Assembly: GCA_017529925.1 (NCBI GenBank)
Contig: JAFXMZ010000005.1
Location: 1-47,396, forward strand
Reading direction: 5' to 3'
DNA length: 47,396 bases
DNA from: Clostridiales bacterium
GTDB lineage: Bacteria > Bacillota > Clostridia > Saccharofermentanales > Saccharofermentanaceae
The position numbers and the translations under genes are program-made. A model generated the notes under the pieces. The model was given only the letters and a program-made list of their open reading frames with translations, had not been told where the DNA came from and did no database searches. Shown here one piece after another: positions 16,164-23,819 of this stretch. The first letter of the stretch is position 1, and each line of letters opens with the position of its first letter.

Positions 16164-16885
16164 TGGCAGCATCCGGCGTCGAAAAGAAGATCCTCGGAGT
16201 CATCGGCGGTCTCGGCCCGATGGCAACTGCGTGCTTCATGGAGCTCGTAACAGACCTCACTGATGCCGGGTCAGACCAGGATCATATAGAGACAGTGATA
16301 ATATCACGTCCTAAGACTCCGGACAGGACCGCTTTCATAACAGGAAAGAGCAACGAGGATCCTTATCCTTATCTTCTGGATTCGGGAAAGATGCTGAGGG
16401 GTGCAGGAGCCGGCATAATCGCAGTTCCGTGCATAACAGCCAGGTATTTTAAGGACCGTCTGGAGGAGGAACTCGGCGTCCCCGTCATCCACGGTGTTGA
16501 CGAGGCTGCGGCGAGGCTTGCAGCCAAGGGCATAAGGAAGGCAGGCATCATGGCGACTGACGGCAGCATAAAAGCCGGCATCATCAGGGGGATCCTTGAG
16601 GATCACGGTATAGAGGCCGTCGTACCGGATGAGGAATATCAGAAGGATGTCATGAGCCTTATCTATGACGACGTCAAGACCGGAAGGAAGCCCGATCTTA
16701 GTAAGATGGAGGCGGTCCGTGAGCACCTGGTGTCGAAGGGCGCGGGAGTCGTTATCCTCGGTTGCACCGAATTATCGGTCATATCTCTGAGATACGGCTT
16801 GAATAATGATTTTTTTGATATACTTGAAGTGCTGGCCGAGCAGGCCGTCGTGATGTGCGGCGGAAAGGTCAGGAAAAAAGACTGA
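16163..16885 (+). CDS. Aspartate/glutamate racemase family protein
   Basis: This 240-residue cytoplasmic enzyme has the cofactor-free racemase layout: GVIGGLGPMAT at the N-terminus, first catalytic Cys90 in VPCITARYF, and second Cys201 in ILGCTELS. The usual first motif is PCNTAH; here Asn and His are replaced by Ile and Arg, so substrate preference may differ from aspartate racemase. The ATG at 16163 follows GGAGG at 16151 and overlaps the stop of the upstream gene. Only 18 bases separate it from the adenylating enzyme. I infer that it supplies a D-amino acid for that enzyme; murein or lysine-type D-amino acid supply is the alternative. Confidence 0.85.
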   Translation: MAASGVEKKILGVIGGLGPMATACFMELVTDLTDAGSDQDHIETVIISRPKTPDRTAFITGKSNEDPYPYLLDSGKMLRGAGAGIIAVPCITARYFKDRLEEELGVPVIHGVDEAAARLAAKGIRKAGIMATDGSIKAGIIRGILEDHGIEAVVPDEEYQKDVMSLIYDDVKTGRKPDLSKMEAVREHLVSKGAGVVILGCTELSVISLRYGLNNDFFDILEVLAEQAVVMCGGKVRKKD

Positions 16886-16903
16886 ACCGGAGAAGATCTT
16901 AAG

Positions 16904-18418
16904 ATGCAGATACGCAACGTGCTCCAATATCTCGAAAATACGGTAAAGAGAGTACCCGGCAAGACCGCATATGAGGACGGTGAGGGAAGATCCCTTACTT
17001 TCGCAGAGGTTTATGAGAAGAGCCGTGCTGCTGGATCATTCCTTGCCCGCGAAGGTGTATACGGAGAACCGGTCGTTATATTCATGGAGAAGACACCCGA
17101 CCAGGTGGCGGCATTTTTCGGAACGGTATACGGCGGGTGTTACTACGTACCGATAGACGAGGAGATGCCGAAGCTTAGGACCGATCTTATAATAGGGACG
17201 CTCAAGCCGAAGATCATGATCTGCGACGAGTCGACTGCCGGTAAGGCGGAGGAATTTGATTTTGACGGCAGGATCGTCCTCTGGAGCGAGATCTCGAAGA
17301 CGCCCGAGGATGAAGCGGCGCTCACAAGGATCAGGGACAGGCAGATCGATACAGATCCGATCTACATAGTATTTACTTCGGGTTCGACGGGCGTTCCCAA
17401 GGGCGTCATCGCCTGCCACAGGAGTGTCATCGACTATATAGAGAACCTTTCAGAGGTGATGGGATTTAATGAGGATACCGTCTTCGGCAATCAGAGCCCG
17501 TTCTATTTTGATGCGTGCCTCAAGGAGCTCTATCCGACGATAAAGTTCGGCGCTAAGACGGTGATCGTGCCCAAGCAGCTCTTTATGTTCCCGCTAAAGC
17601 TCGTCGAGTTCCTGAACGAGAAGAAGATAAATACGGTCTGCTGGGTCGTGTCCGCGCTGACGATGATATCCGCTTTCGGGGTGTTCGACGAAGTTAAGCC
17701 CGAGTACCTGAAAACGGTGGCATTCGGTTCGGAGGTATTCCCCATAAAGCAGTTCAGGATATGGCGCCAGGCCATGCCCGATACGGTATTCACGAATCTC
17801 TACGGTCCCACCGAGGCGACCGGCATGAGCTGCTGGTACAGGGTTGACCGCGACTTTGAGGAAGGACAGTCTATCCCGATCGGAAGGCCGTTCAACAATA
17901 CGGAGATAATCCTGCTCGACGATAAGGACTGCCGCGCGGATGAAGGTGAGATCTGCATCAGGGGAACGGCTGTGACGCTGGGCTACTATAACAACCCGGA
18001 GAAGACGCGCGAGTCTTTTGTCCAGAATCCGCTGAACGACAATTATCCCGAGATCATCTACAGAACGGGTGACATCGGCCGCTACAACGAGCGCGGCGAA
18101 CTCGAGTTCATCTCGAGGAAGGATTACCAGATCAAGCATCTGGGCCACAGGATCGAGCTTGGCGAGATCGAGGCGAATGTTTCTACCGTGGACGGCATTA
18201 AGTCGTGCTGCGCCGTCTACTATAAGGAGAAGGACAAGATCTGCCTTTATTATGTCGGCGACATCGAAAAGGCCGATCTCTCAAAGACGCTCAAGGGCAT
18301 GCTCCCGAGATATATGCTCCCGACGGTCATTACACAGCTCGACATGATGCCGCTGACGCCAAACGGCAAGATCAACAGGAAGTACCTGGGCGACAAGGCG
18401 TCCGGTAAGGCGGAGTAA
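16904..18418 (+). CDS. DltA-like amino acid adenylating enzyme
   Basis: This 504-residue AMP-forming ligase has the core motifs YIVFTSGSTGVPKGV, LYGPTEAT, YRTGDIG and the C-terminal catalytic lysine motif PNGKINRKYL. Size, lack of fused domains and the carrier-protein gene next to it match DltA, which adenylates D-alanine and loads it on DltC. In the substrate pocket the Asp of FDLSV is kept (FDACL), but the FCGE segment of DltA is FGSE (about residue 274), so the Cys linked to D-alanine selection appears to be missing. The substrate could be D-alanine or another amino acid. It sits between the racemase and carrier genes. Confidence 0.85.
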   Translation: MQIRNVLQYLENTVKRVPGKTAYEDGEGRSLTFAEVYEKSRAAGSFLAREGVYGEPVVIFMEKTPDQVAAFFGTVYGGCYYVPIDEEMPKLRTDLIIGTLKPKIMICDESTAGKAEEFDFDGRIVLWSEISKTPEDEAALTRIRDRQIDTDPIYIVFTSGSTGVPKGVIACHRSVIDYIENLSEVMGFNEDTVFGNQSPFYFDACLKELYPTIKFGAKTVIVPKQLFMFPLKLVEFLNEKKINTVCWVVSALTMISAFGVFDEVKPEYLKTVAFGSEVFPIKQFRIWRQAMPDTVFTNLYGPTEATGMSCWYRVDRDFEEGQSIPIGRPFNNTEIILLDDKDCRADEGEICIRGTAVTLGYYNNPEKTRESFVQNPLNDNYPEIIYRTGDIGRYNERGELEFISRKDYQIKHLGHRIELGEIEANVSTVDGIKSCCAVYYKEKDKICLYYVGDIEKADLSKTLKGMLPRYMLPTVITQLDMMPLTPNGKINRKYLGDKASGKAE

Positions 18419-18481
18419 AAGACAGGCTGCGCCGGGGCGTACTGACAGGAAATAACAAGACTCTTTTCGGAGGGATGAAAA

Positions 18482-18709
18482 ATGGACGAACTGCTCGAAA
18501 TACTTAATGAACTTCATTCGGATGTCGATTACGGGACATGCGAGACTCTTATCGATGACAAGATCCTCGATTCCTTTGACATAATCACGATCGTTACCGA
18601 GGTCAATGAAAGATTTGACGTCAAGATCCCCGCGACCGAGCTCGTGCCCGAGAACTTCAATTCAGCGAAGGCTCTGTGGGCTCTCATCGAGAGGCTCGAC
18701 GAAGCCTGA
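18482..18709 (+). CDS. DltC-like carrier protein
   Basis: This 75-residue acidic carrier protein has four predicted helices and the phosphopantetheine site LDSFDI with Ser31. It would be converted to the holo form by a transferase encoded elsewhere, loaded by the upstream adenylating enzyme, and used by the MBOAT protein. Length and motif match DltC rather than fatty-acid ACP (which has DSLD). A good GGAGGG precedes the ATG. Confidence 0.9.
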   Translation: MDELLEILNELHSDVDYGTCETLIDDKILDSFDIITIVTEVNERFDVKIPATELVPENFNSAKALWALIERLDEA

Positions 18710-18714
18710 TGGCC

Positions 18715-18746
18715 TGAGGGATAGAAGGACAGAGGGATAGAAGAGA
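18715..18746 (+). repeat. 16-bp tandem duplication before the MBOAT start
   Basis: GAGGGATAGAAGGACA is followed directly by GAGGGATAGAAGAGAC, an imperfect second copy that carries the probable ribosome site. Each copy brings a purine-rich Shine-Dalgarno-like segment. Confidence 0.7.
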
Positions 18747-18749
18747 CGG

Positions 18750-20336
18750 ATGCTGTTTACTTCATATAAGTTCATAGAGCTTGTATTGTGCCTTTTCGCC
18801 GCGTACTACATAGTACCGCGCAGAGTGAGATGGCCGCTGCTCCTTGTCTTTTCATATGTTTTTTACTGGCTCTGCGACCCGAAGTATCTTATCTTCATCG
18901 GAACGACGACCGTTACCGCATGGGGCGCGACAGTCCTCATGGGACGGGCGGATGCGAAGGCGGAAGCATATCTTAAGGCCAATAAGGAGAACATGACGAA
19001 AGATGAGCGCAAGGCATACAAGAAAAGGCTCGCCTCGCGCAAGAAGCTCTTCATGGTCCTGTGCCTCCTTTTGAACCTCGGGATCCTGGCCGTCACCAAA
19101 TACACCAACTTCGTGATCGCCAATATAAACACGTTCCTTTCCAAAGGCAACGCGATCAGGGCGGTCGATCTCATAATCCCGATGGGCATCTCGTTCTACA
19201 CGTTCCAGACGATGAGCTATGTCATCGACTGCGCGAGGGGAACATGCAGGCCGGAAAAGAATCCTTTCAAGGTCGCGTTGTTTGTTTCTTTCTTCCCGCA
19301 GCTCGTACAGGGTCCTATCAGCAGATGGAACGACCTGTCGAAAACTCTTTTCGAAGGGAAGCCTTTCAATGCATCCGACTTCGGATCGGGACTGATGAGG
19401 ATCCTCTGGGGATACTTCAAGAAAGTCGTTATCGCTGACAGGATCATCACCGGCGTCACGATGCTCATCTCATACCCTCAGATCTACACCGGCGTCTTTG
19501 TCTTCTGCGCGATGATGTTCTATGCCTTCGAGCTGTACTGCGACTTTACGGGCGGCATCGACATCACGATCGGTATCGCCGAATGTCTGGGCATAAAGGT
19601 CACTGAGAACTTCAATCTCCCGTACTTCTCGAAAAATATCAAGGAATACTGGAACCGCTGGCACATCACGATGGGCACGTGGTTCACGGACTATATATTC
19701 TATCCGCTGTCGGTAAGCCCGAAGATGCTCGATCTGTCCAAGCGTTCGAGGCAGAAGTTCGGAAACGGCGTCGGCAAGAGGATCCCCGTCTACACATCAT
19801 GTTTCCTGGTATGGCTCACGACCGGTATCTGGCACGGCGCAGCCTGGAACTTCATAGTCTGGGGTCTCATGAACTTTGTCGTCATCATGGCGTCGCAGGA
19901 GCTCGAGCCTCTGTATGCGAAGTTCCACGGCAGGTTCGGTCTCAAGGAAAAGTCCGGCTACAAGGTCTTCGAGATCATAAGGACCATCCTCCTCATGAGC
20001 ATGATCAGGATGTTCGACTGCTACCGCGATGTGCCGCTGACTTTCAAGATGGTCGGCACGATGTTCTATAAGTTCAACTTCAACAGGCTGACTGACGGAA
20101 GCCTTCTGAAACTGGGTCTTTCCGCAAGTGACTACTATGTCCTTCTTGCAGGGCTCGTGATAGTCTTCTCGGTAAGCCTTTACAAGGCACGAAAGGGCAC
20201 CGACATCAGGTCGGCACTGCGCGGAAAGACTGCGCTCGCAGGGTTTGTGATGGCCGTTCTTTTCGCCGTGATAATAGTATTCGGCGCATACGGGGACGGC
20301 TACGATTCGTCGCAGTTCATCTATAATCAGTTCTGA
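18750..20336 (+). CDS. DltB/AlgI-like MBOAT acyltransferase
   Basis: This 528-residue polytopic protein belongs to the membrane-bound O-acyltransferase family. It has the motif EYWNRWHITMGTWFTDYIFYPL split around 19650-19710 and the catalytic His in LTTGIWHGAAWN. In dlt systems DltB takes the aminoacyl group from DltC on the inner face and passes it through the membrane to an acceptor outside. The gene order A-C-B-D here differs from the usual dltA-B-C-D. The weak GAAGAG before its ATG lies in a tandem duplication. Acetylation of a polysaccharide (AlgI-type) is the alternative, but the carrier and ligase genes favour aminoacylation. Confidence 0.9.
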   Translation: MLFTSYKFIELVLCLFAAYYIVPRRVRWPLLLVFSYVFYWLCDPKYLIFIGTTTVTAWGATVLMGRADAKAEAYLKANKENMTKDERKAYKKRLASRKKLFMVLCLLLNLGILAVTKYTNFVIANINTFLSKGNAIRAVDLIIPMGISFYTFQTMSYVIDCARGTCRPEKNPFKVALFVSFFPQLVQGPISRWNDLSKTLFEGKPFNASDFGSGLMRILWGYFKKVVIADRIITGVTMLISYPQIYTGVFVFCAMMFYAFELYCDFTGGIDITIGIAECLGIKVTENFNLPYFSKNIKEYWNRWHITMGTWFTDYIFYPLSVSPKMLDLSKRSRQKFGNGVGKRIPVYTSCFLVWLTTGIWHGAAWNFIVWGLMNFVVIMASQELEPLYAKFHGRFGLKEKSGYKVFEIIRTILLMSMIRMFDCYRDVPLTFKMVGTMFYKFNFNRLTDGSLLKLGLSASDYYVLLAGLVIVFSVSLYKARKGTDIRSALRGKTALAGFVMAVLFAVIIVFGAYGDGYDSSQFIYNQF

Positions 20337-20349
20337 CCGGAGGCATAAA

Positions 20350-21456
20350 GTGGAAGGGAACACATTGAAGAGAAAACACAGCAGGATACGCACGGCGGCG
20401 GTGATCGCGCTCGTCGTAGCCTTCCTGTTCGCGCTCATGTGGTTCCTGCAGTGCCTCCTCATGCCCAAGTATATGAAGGGCATCATCGAGGGCGCGATGA
20501 CGGCCGAGTATTACGACTCGAAAGAGCCTCACGAGGTCATCTTCATCGGCGACTGCGAGGTCTATGAGAACATCTCCACGGCCGAGCTCTACAGGAAGTA
20601 CGGCATCTCGTCTTATATCCGCGGATCGGCCCAGCAGCTGGCATGGCAGTCCTACTACCTCCTTGAGGATACGCTCCGCTACGAGAAGCCGAAAGTCGTT
20701 ATCTTCAACGTCCTCGCGCTCAAGTATGACAAGCCCCAGAAGGATACATACAACAGGATGACGCTCGACGGCATGCGCTGGTCATCATCCAAGGTCGACG
20801 CCATAAAGGCTTCGATGACCGAAGACGAGAGCTTCATAGAATATCTCTTCCCCATCCTCAAATACCACTCGAGGTGGAACGAGCTGACGTCCGATGACTG
20901 GAAATATCTCTTCAGCCACGACCGCGTCACGACGAACGGCTACTACATGCGCGTGGACATCCGTCCCCAGAAGGAGTTCCCGCCCGCGCCGCGCCTTACT
21001 GATTATACCCTCGGCGAAAATGCCATGAGCTATCTCCGAAAGATGGCATCCCTCTGCCGCGAAAACGACATCGAGCTCGTGCTCATCAAGGCGCCGACCG
21101 AGTATCCGTACTGGTACGACGAGTGGGATGCGCAGATCGTCGACTTCGCCCGTAAGTGGGGACTTACCTACATCAATTACCAGGATCTCAAGGATGAGGT
21201 CGGCCTCGACATGACGACCGACACTTACGACGAGGGACTGCACCTGAATATCTACGGCGCCGAAAAGATGGCCGACCACATCGGCGCATTCCTGGTGGAG
21301 AATTACGACCTTACCGATTACCGCGAGGTTCCCGAGGTCGCCGCGCTTTGGGAGGAGAACCTCCGTTTCTATGATGATCTGCGCGCGGCGCAGCAGAAGG
21401 AACTCGACGAGTACGGAGAGCTCCGGAGCTGGGGCATAGGGGCGGTAGAGAACTGA
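20350..21456 (+). CDS. SGNH-type surface protein in the DltD position, Cys for Ser
   Basis: This 368-residue protein begins at GTG (GGAGG six bases upstream). One N-terminal membrane segment (AAVIALVVAFLFALMWFLQ) leaves the rest outside the cell. The first SGNH block reads VIFIGDCEVYENIS, with Cys69 where the nucleophilic Ser is expected. The last block is DEGLHLNIYGAEK with Asp294 and His298. This matches DltD/AlgJ-like helpers that complete transfer of an acyl group to the polymer or remove it. It lacks clear DltD sequence identity, so I name it by position and fold only. It ends the operon. Confidence 0.8.
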   Translation: MEGNTLKRKHSRIRTAAVIALVVAFLFALMWFLQCLLMPKYMKGIIEGAMTAEYYDSKEPHEVIFIGDCEVYENISTAELYRKYGISSYIRGSAQQLAWQSYYLLEDTLRYEKPKVVIFNVLALKYDKPQKDTYNRMTLDGMRWSSSKVDAIKASMTEDESFIEYLFPILKYHSRWNELTSDDWKYLFSHDRVTTNGYYMRVDIRPQKEFPPAPRLTDYTLGENAMSYLRKMASLCRENDIELVLIKAPTEYPYWYDEWDAQIVDFARKWGLTYINYQDLKDEVGLDMTTDTYDEGLHLNIYGAEKMADHIGAFLVENYDLTDYREVPEVAALWEENLRFYDDLRAAQQKELDEYGELRSWGIGAVEN

Positions 21457-21575
21457 CGCCCGGCGGGTGCTGAATCTGACCGGCAGGGACGGTATCCTGA
21501 CCGACGGAGGGCGGAATCTGAAAGCGGTTTTGCGCATATGCTTTTCGGGGTGGAAGAAAAAAGTTGATAATGGTA

Positions 21576-21581
21576 TATAAT
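21576..21581 (+). promoter_or_regulatory. Possible -10 of the lipoprotein gene
   Basis: TATAAT lies 45 bases before the ATG of the lipoprotein, with no convincing -35. The preceding 120 bases (21457-21575) hold imperfect repeats of CTGACCG and GAATCTGA but no gene. Confidence 0.35.
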
Positions 21582-21625
21582 GGTCGTGGATAAGATCATG
21601 CCCCCGGCAGGGAAGAGGAGATAGT

Positions 21626-22216
21626 ATGAAGAGATTTTTGAGATTAACGGCGGTCCTGGCTTCTGCGGCTATGCTCATGACGGCGGCTGCATGCTCCGGC
21701 AGCGAGGAGGCAGGCAGTGAAGACGATGCTCCTGTCGTCATTTCCGGCGGACAGGCTGAAGGCGGTTCGGGCAAGGCGGTTCCTGCAGATGATGCGGGGA
21801 AGAAGGCCGAGGCCGGCGAGGTATTCTACTGGGAGTATTCCGGACTGAAGCTCATCGTCAACGGCGAGGTCAGCAAGGATGATGTTATGGCGCTCCCCGG
21901 AAGCAGCGAGCCTTTTGAGTCGGATTCGTGCGCATTCCAGGGCAAGGACAAGGTATATACTTTCCCTTCCTTCTATCTGAGGACATATCCGACGGACGGC
22001 AAGGATTATGTCAGTTCGATCGAGTTCAGAGACGATACGGTCCAGACAGATAAGGGCATCTATATCGGGTGTACAAAGTCGGATGTCATCGAAAAGTACG
22101 GCGAGCCTTCTGCGGACAACGCGGGCGGCCTTGACTATGTGAAGGGTGACTCCATGCTGTCCTTTGTTATCGCCGACGATGTCGTCACCTCGATCATGTA
22201 CTCGGCAGTATTCTGA
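21626..22216 (+). CDS. Hypothetical lipoprotein
   Basis: A 196-residue secreted lipoprotein: a signal peptide with a lipobox ending in TAAAC, then a Gly/Glu/Ala-rich linker of about 40 residues and a compact domain. Near the C-terminus, GIYIGCTKSDVIEKYGEPS resembles the start of SmpA/OmlA- or BLIP-like repeats, which often bind other envelope proteins. It is separate from the dlt-like operon (170-base gap with a possible own promoter) and is followed by a terminator. The partner and function are unknown. Confidence 0.75.
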   Translation: MKRFLRLTAVLASAAMLMTAAACSGSEEAGSEDDAPVVISGGQAEGGSGKAVPADDAGKKAEAGEVFYWEYSGLKLIVNGEVSKDDVMALPGSSEPFESDSCAFQGKDKVYTFPSFYLRTYPTDGKDYVSSIEFRDDTVQTDKGIYIGCTKSDVIEKYGEPSADNAGGLDYVKGDSMLSFVIADDVVTSIMYSAVF

Positions 22217-22292
22217 TCGTTACCGGATGTGATGCGTGTGAGAGACCGCGTGTGAGTGCGCGCCCGCCTGAGTGAAGCTGATAATGATGATG

Positions 22293-22321
22293 AGCCCCTG
22301 CTCTGTGTGAGCGGGGCTTTT
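22293..22321 (+). terminator. Terminator after the lipoprotein gene
   Basis: AGCCCC-TGCTC pairs with GAGC-GGGGCT around a TGTGT loop, followed by a short TTTTG tract. Confidence 0.65.
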
Positions 22322-22374
22322 GCGTGTGTGATTGGGGAGGAGAGTTGAATGGCTCTTTATCAACATTTCTTTAG

Positions 22375-22491
22375 ATGTGGGAAAAATGTGGGTGTTTGAG
22401 GCGCTTTTAGCCACACTTTTAGCCAAATTACTGCAAATGTGGGAAAAATGTGGGTAAATGACATTCCAAAACCCACACTTTTAGCCACATG
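22375..22491. repeat. Double-hairpin array built from TGTGGG/CCACA words
   Basis: ATGTGGGAAAAATGTGGG occurs twice (about 22375-22392 and 22438-22455). Each copy is followed by an inverted, slightly altered partner (about 22405-22425 and 22472-22490, with CCACACTTTTAGCCA). Each pair folds as a hairpin whose arms hold two copies of the word around an A/T tract. It lies between a terminator and the rplM promoter in a 520-base gap without genes. It has the same plan as the array between the tRNA-Gly genes but a different word. Confidence 0.8.
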
Positions 22492-22647
22492 TCGATGATG
22501 CAACCTTTGTGACAGATCGTTTTTAGGGTTGCGGCTAAGATGCGCGATTCATCTGAGAAAAAAAGACAAAGACTGGTCAGGATCAGGGAGAAAAACGGCG
22601 ATTTCGGGAGGATTTGATAAAATATTGAAGATTTTTTGGGAAAACAC

Positions 22648-22676
22648 TTGACTTAAGGGGCGGGGGCAAGTATTAT
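22648..22676 (+). promoter_or_regulatory. Promoter of rplM-rpsI
   Basis: TTGACT (22648-22653) and TATTAT (22671-22676) are 17 bases apart, about 60 bases before the rplM ATG. Confidence 0.85.
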
Positions 22677-22680
22677 TATC

Positions 22681-22712
22681 GGGCGTCCAAAGGAAAAACT
22701 TTGCGGCGCCAA
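22681..22712 (+). promoter_or_regulatory. Leader hairpin of rplM, possible L13 autoregulation site
   Basis: In the 5' leader GGCG...CAAAG pairs with CTTTG...CGCC around a GAAAAA loop. Firmicute rplM operons often carry an L13 leader motif through which the protein represses its own operon. Position fits; I cannot verify the family consensus by eye. Confidence 0.5.
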
Positions 22713-22737
22713 AGAAATCAATCAAGGAGATCAGGTT

Positions 22738-23172
22738 ATGAAGACATTTGTTGCCACACCTGCCAATATCGAGAGAAAATGGCTTGTAATAGATGCTTCC
22801 GGCAAGACGCTCGGCCGTCTTTCCACAGAGGTCGCCAGACTTCTCCGCGGTAAGCACAAGCCCACTTATACACCTTTTGCCGACACAGGCGATTACGTTA
22901 TCGTCATCAACGCTGCTGAGATGGTCCTCACAGGTAAGAAGCTCGACCAGAAGATGTATCGTCATCACTCCGGTTATGCAGGAGGAATGAAGGAGGTTTC
23001 CTACAGGAACCTTATGAACAACAACCCCGAGAAGGCTCTTGAGCTTGCTGTAAAGGGAATGCTCCCCAAGAATTCGCTCGGACGCCAGATGTTCAAGAAG
23101 CTTAAGGTATATGCAGGCGCAGAGCATGAGCATGCAGCTCAGAAGCCCGAAGTATACACATTCGAGCAGTGA
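22738..23172 (+). CDS. rplM: Ribosomal protein L13
   Basis: A 144-residue 50S subunit protein with the typical start [20 protein letters not shown], then [21 protein letters not shown], and the family signature in the [21 protein letters not shown] region. It is cotranscribed with rpsI, 20 bases downstream, the universal order. Codon use is strongly biased, as expected for high expression. Confidence 0.99.
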   Translation: MKTFVATPANIERKWLVIDASGKTLGRLSTEVARLLRGKHKPTYTPFADTGDYVIVINAAEMVLTGKKLDQKMYRHHSGYAGGMKEVSYRNLMNNNPEKALELAVKGMLPKNSLGRQMFKKLKVYAGAEHEHAAQKPEVYTFEQ

Positions 23173-23192
23173 TTGGAAGGAGAACGTAATTT

Positions 23193-23603
23193 ATGGCTAC
23201 TAAGAAAGCAAACAAAGTTTATTTCTACGGTACAGGCCGTCGTAAGGATGCGGTCGCTTGCGTTCGCCTCGTTCCCGGCAACGGCAAGATCACGATCAAC
23301 GGCAAGGATATCGACGAGTATTTCGGACTCGATACACTGAAGCTCATCGTACGTCAGCCCATGGCTGCTACTGAGACAGCTGACAAGTTCGACGTTATCG
23401 CAAAGGCAATCGGAGGCGGTATCTCCGGTCAGGCAGGTGCTATCCGTCACGGTATCGCAAGAGCTCTCGTTGAGGCTGATGAGGACGCTTACAAGGCAAC
23501 ACTCAAGTCCGCAGGATTCCTCACAAGAGACGCACGTATGAAGGAGCGTAAGAAGTACGGTCTCAAGAAGGCTCGTAAGGCTTCACAGTTCTCCAAGAGA
23601 TAA
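23193..23603 (+). CDS. rpsI: Ribosomal protein S9
   Basis: A 136-residue 30S subunit protein with [19 protein letters not shown] near the start, [19 protein letters not shown] in the middle, and the conserved basic tail ending KASQFSKR that reaches the P site of the ribosome. It follows rplM with GGAAGGAGA before its ATG and ends ahead of a strong terminator. Confidence 0.99.
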   Translation: MATKKANKVYFYGTGRRKDAVACVRLVPGNGKITINGKDIDEYFGLDTLKLIVRQPMAATETADKFDVIAKAIGGGISGQAGAIRHGIARALVEADEDAYKATLKSAGFLTRDARMKERKKYGLKKARKASQFSKR

Positions 23604-23634
23604 TTTCTCAGGCGGAATACAACGTTTATTCAAG

Positions 23635-23666
23635 GTCCCCGGTATCAAAGTGCCGGGGACTTTTTT
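23635..23666 (+). terminator. Terminator after rplM-rpsI
   Basis: GTCCCCGG pairs with CCGGGGAC around a loop of about ten bases and is followed by six T residues. Confidence 0.92.
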
Positions 23667-23819
23667 ATGCCGGCGGGCAGATGGCCGGAAGATGCAGGCG
23701 GATGCGGGCAGATAATGGAACTGTCATATAATCCGACTCCCCATAACGCGCAATTCGTATTATAATAATTGGTGGCATGCGCTTCCATGCGGATGACATT
23801 CAGAGGGTGAGGAGTAGTT

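Noticed and set aside
15369..16172. 267-codon open frame on the minus strand
   Set aside because: It is the shadow of the transglutaminase-like gene, whose membrane, Ig-like and catalytic parts are clear.
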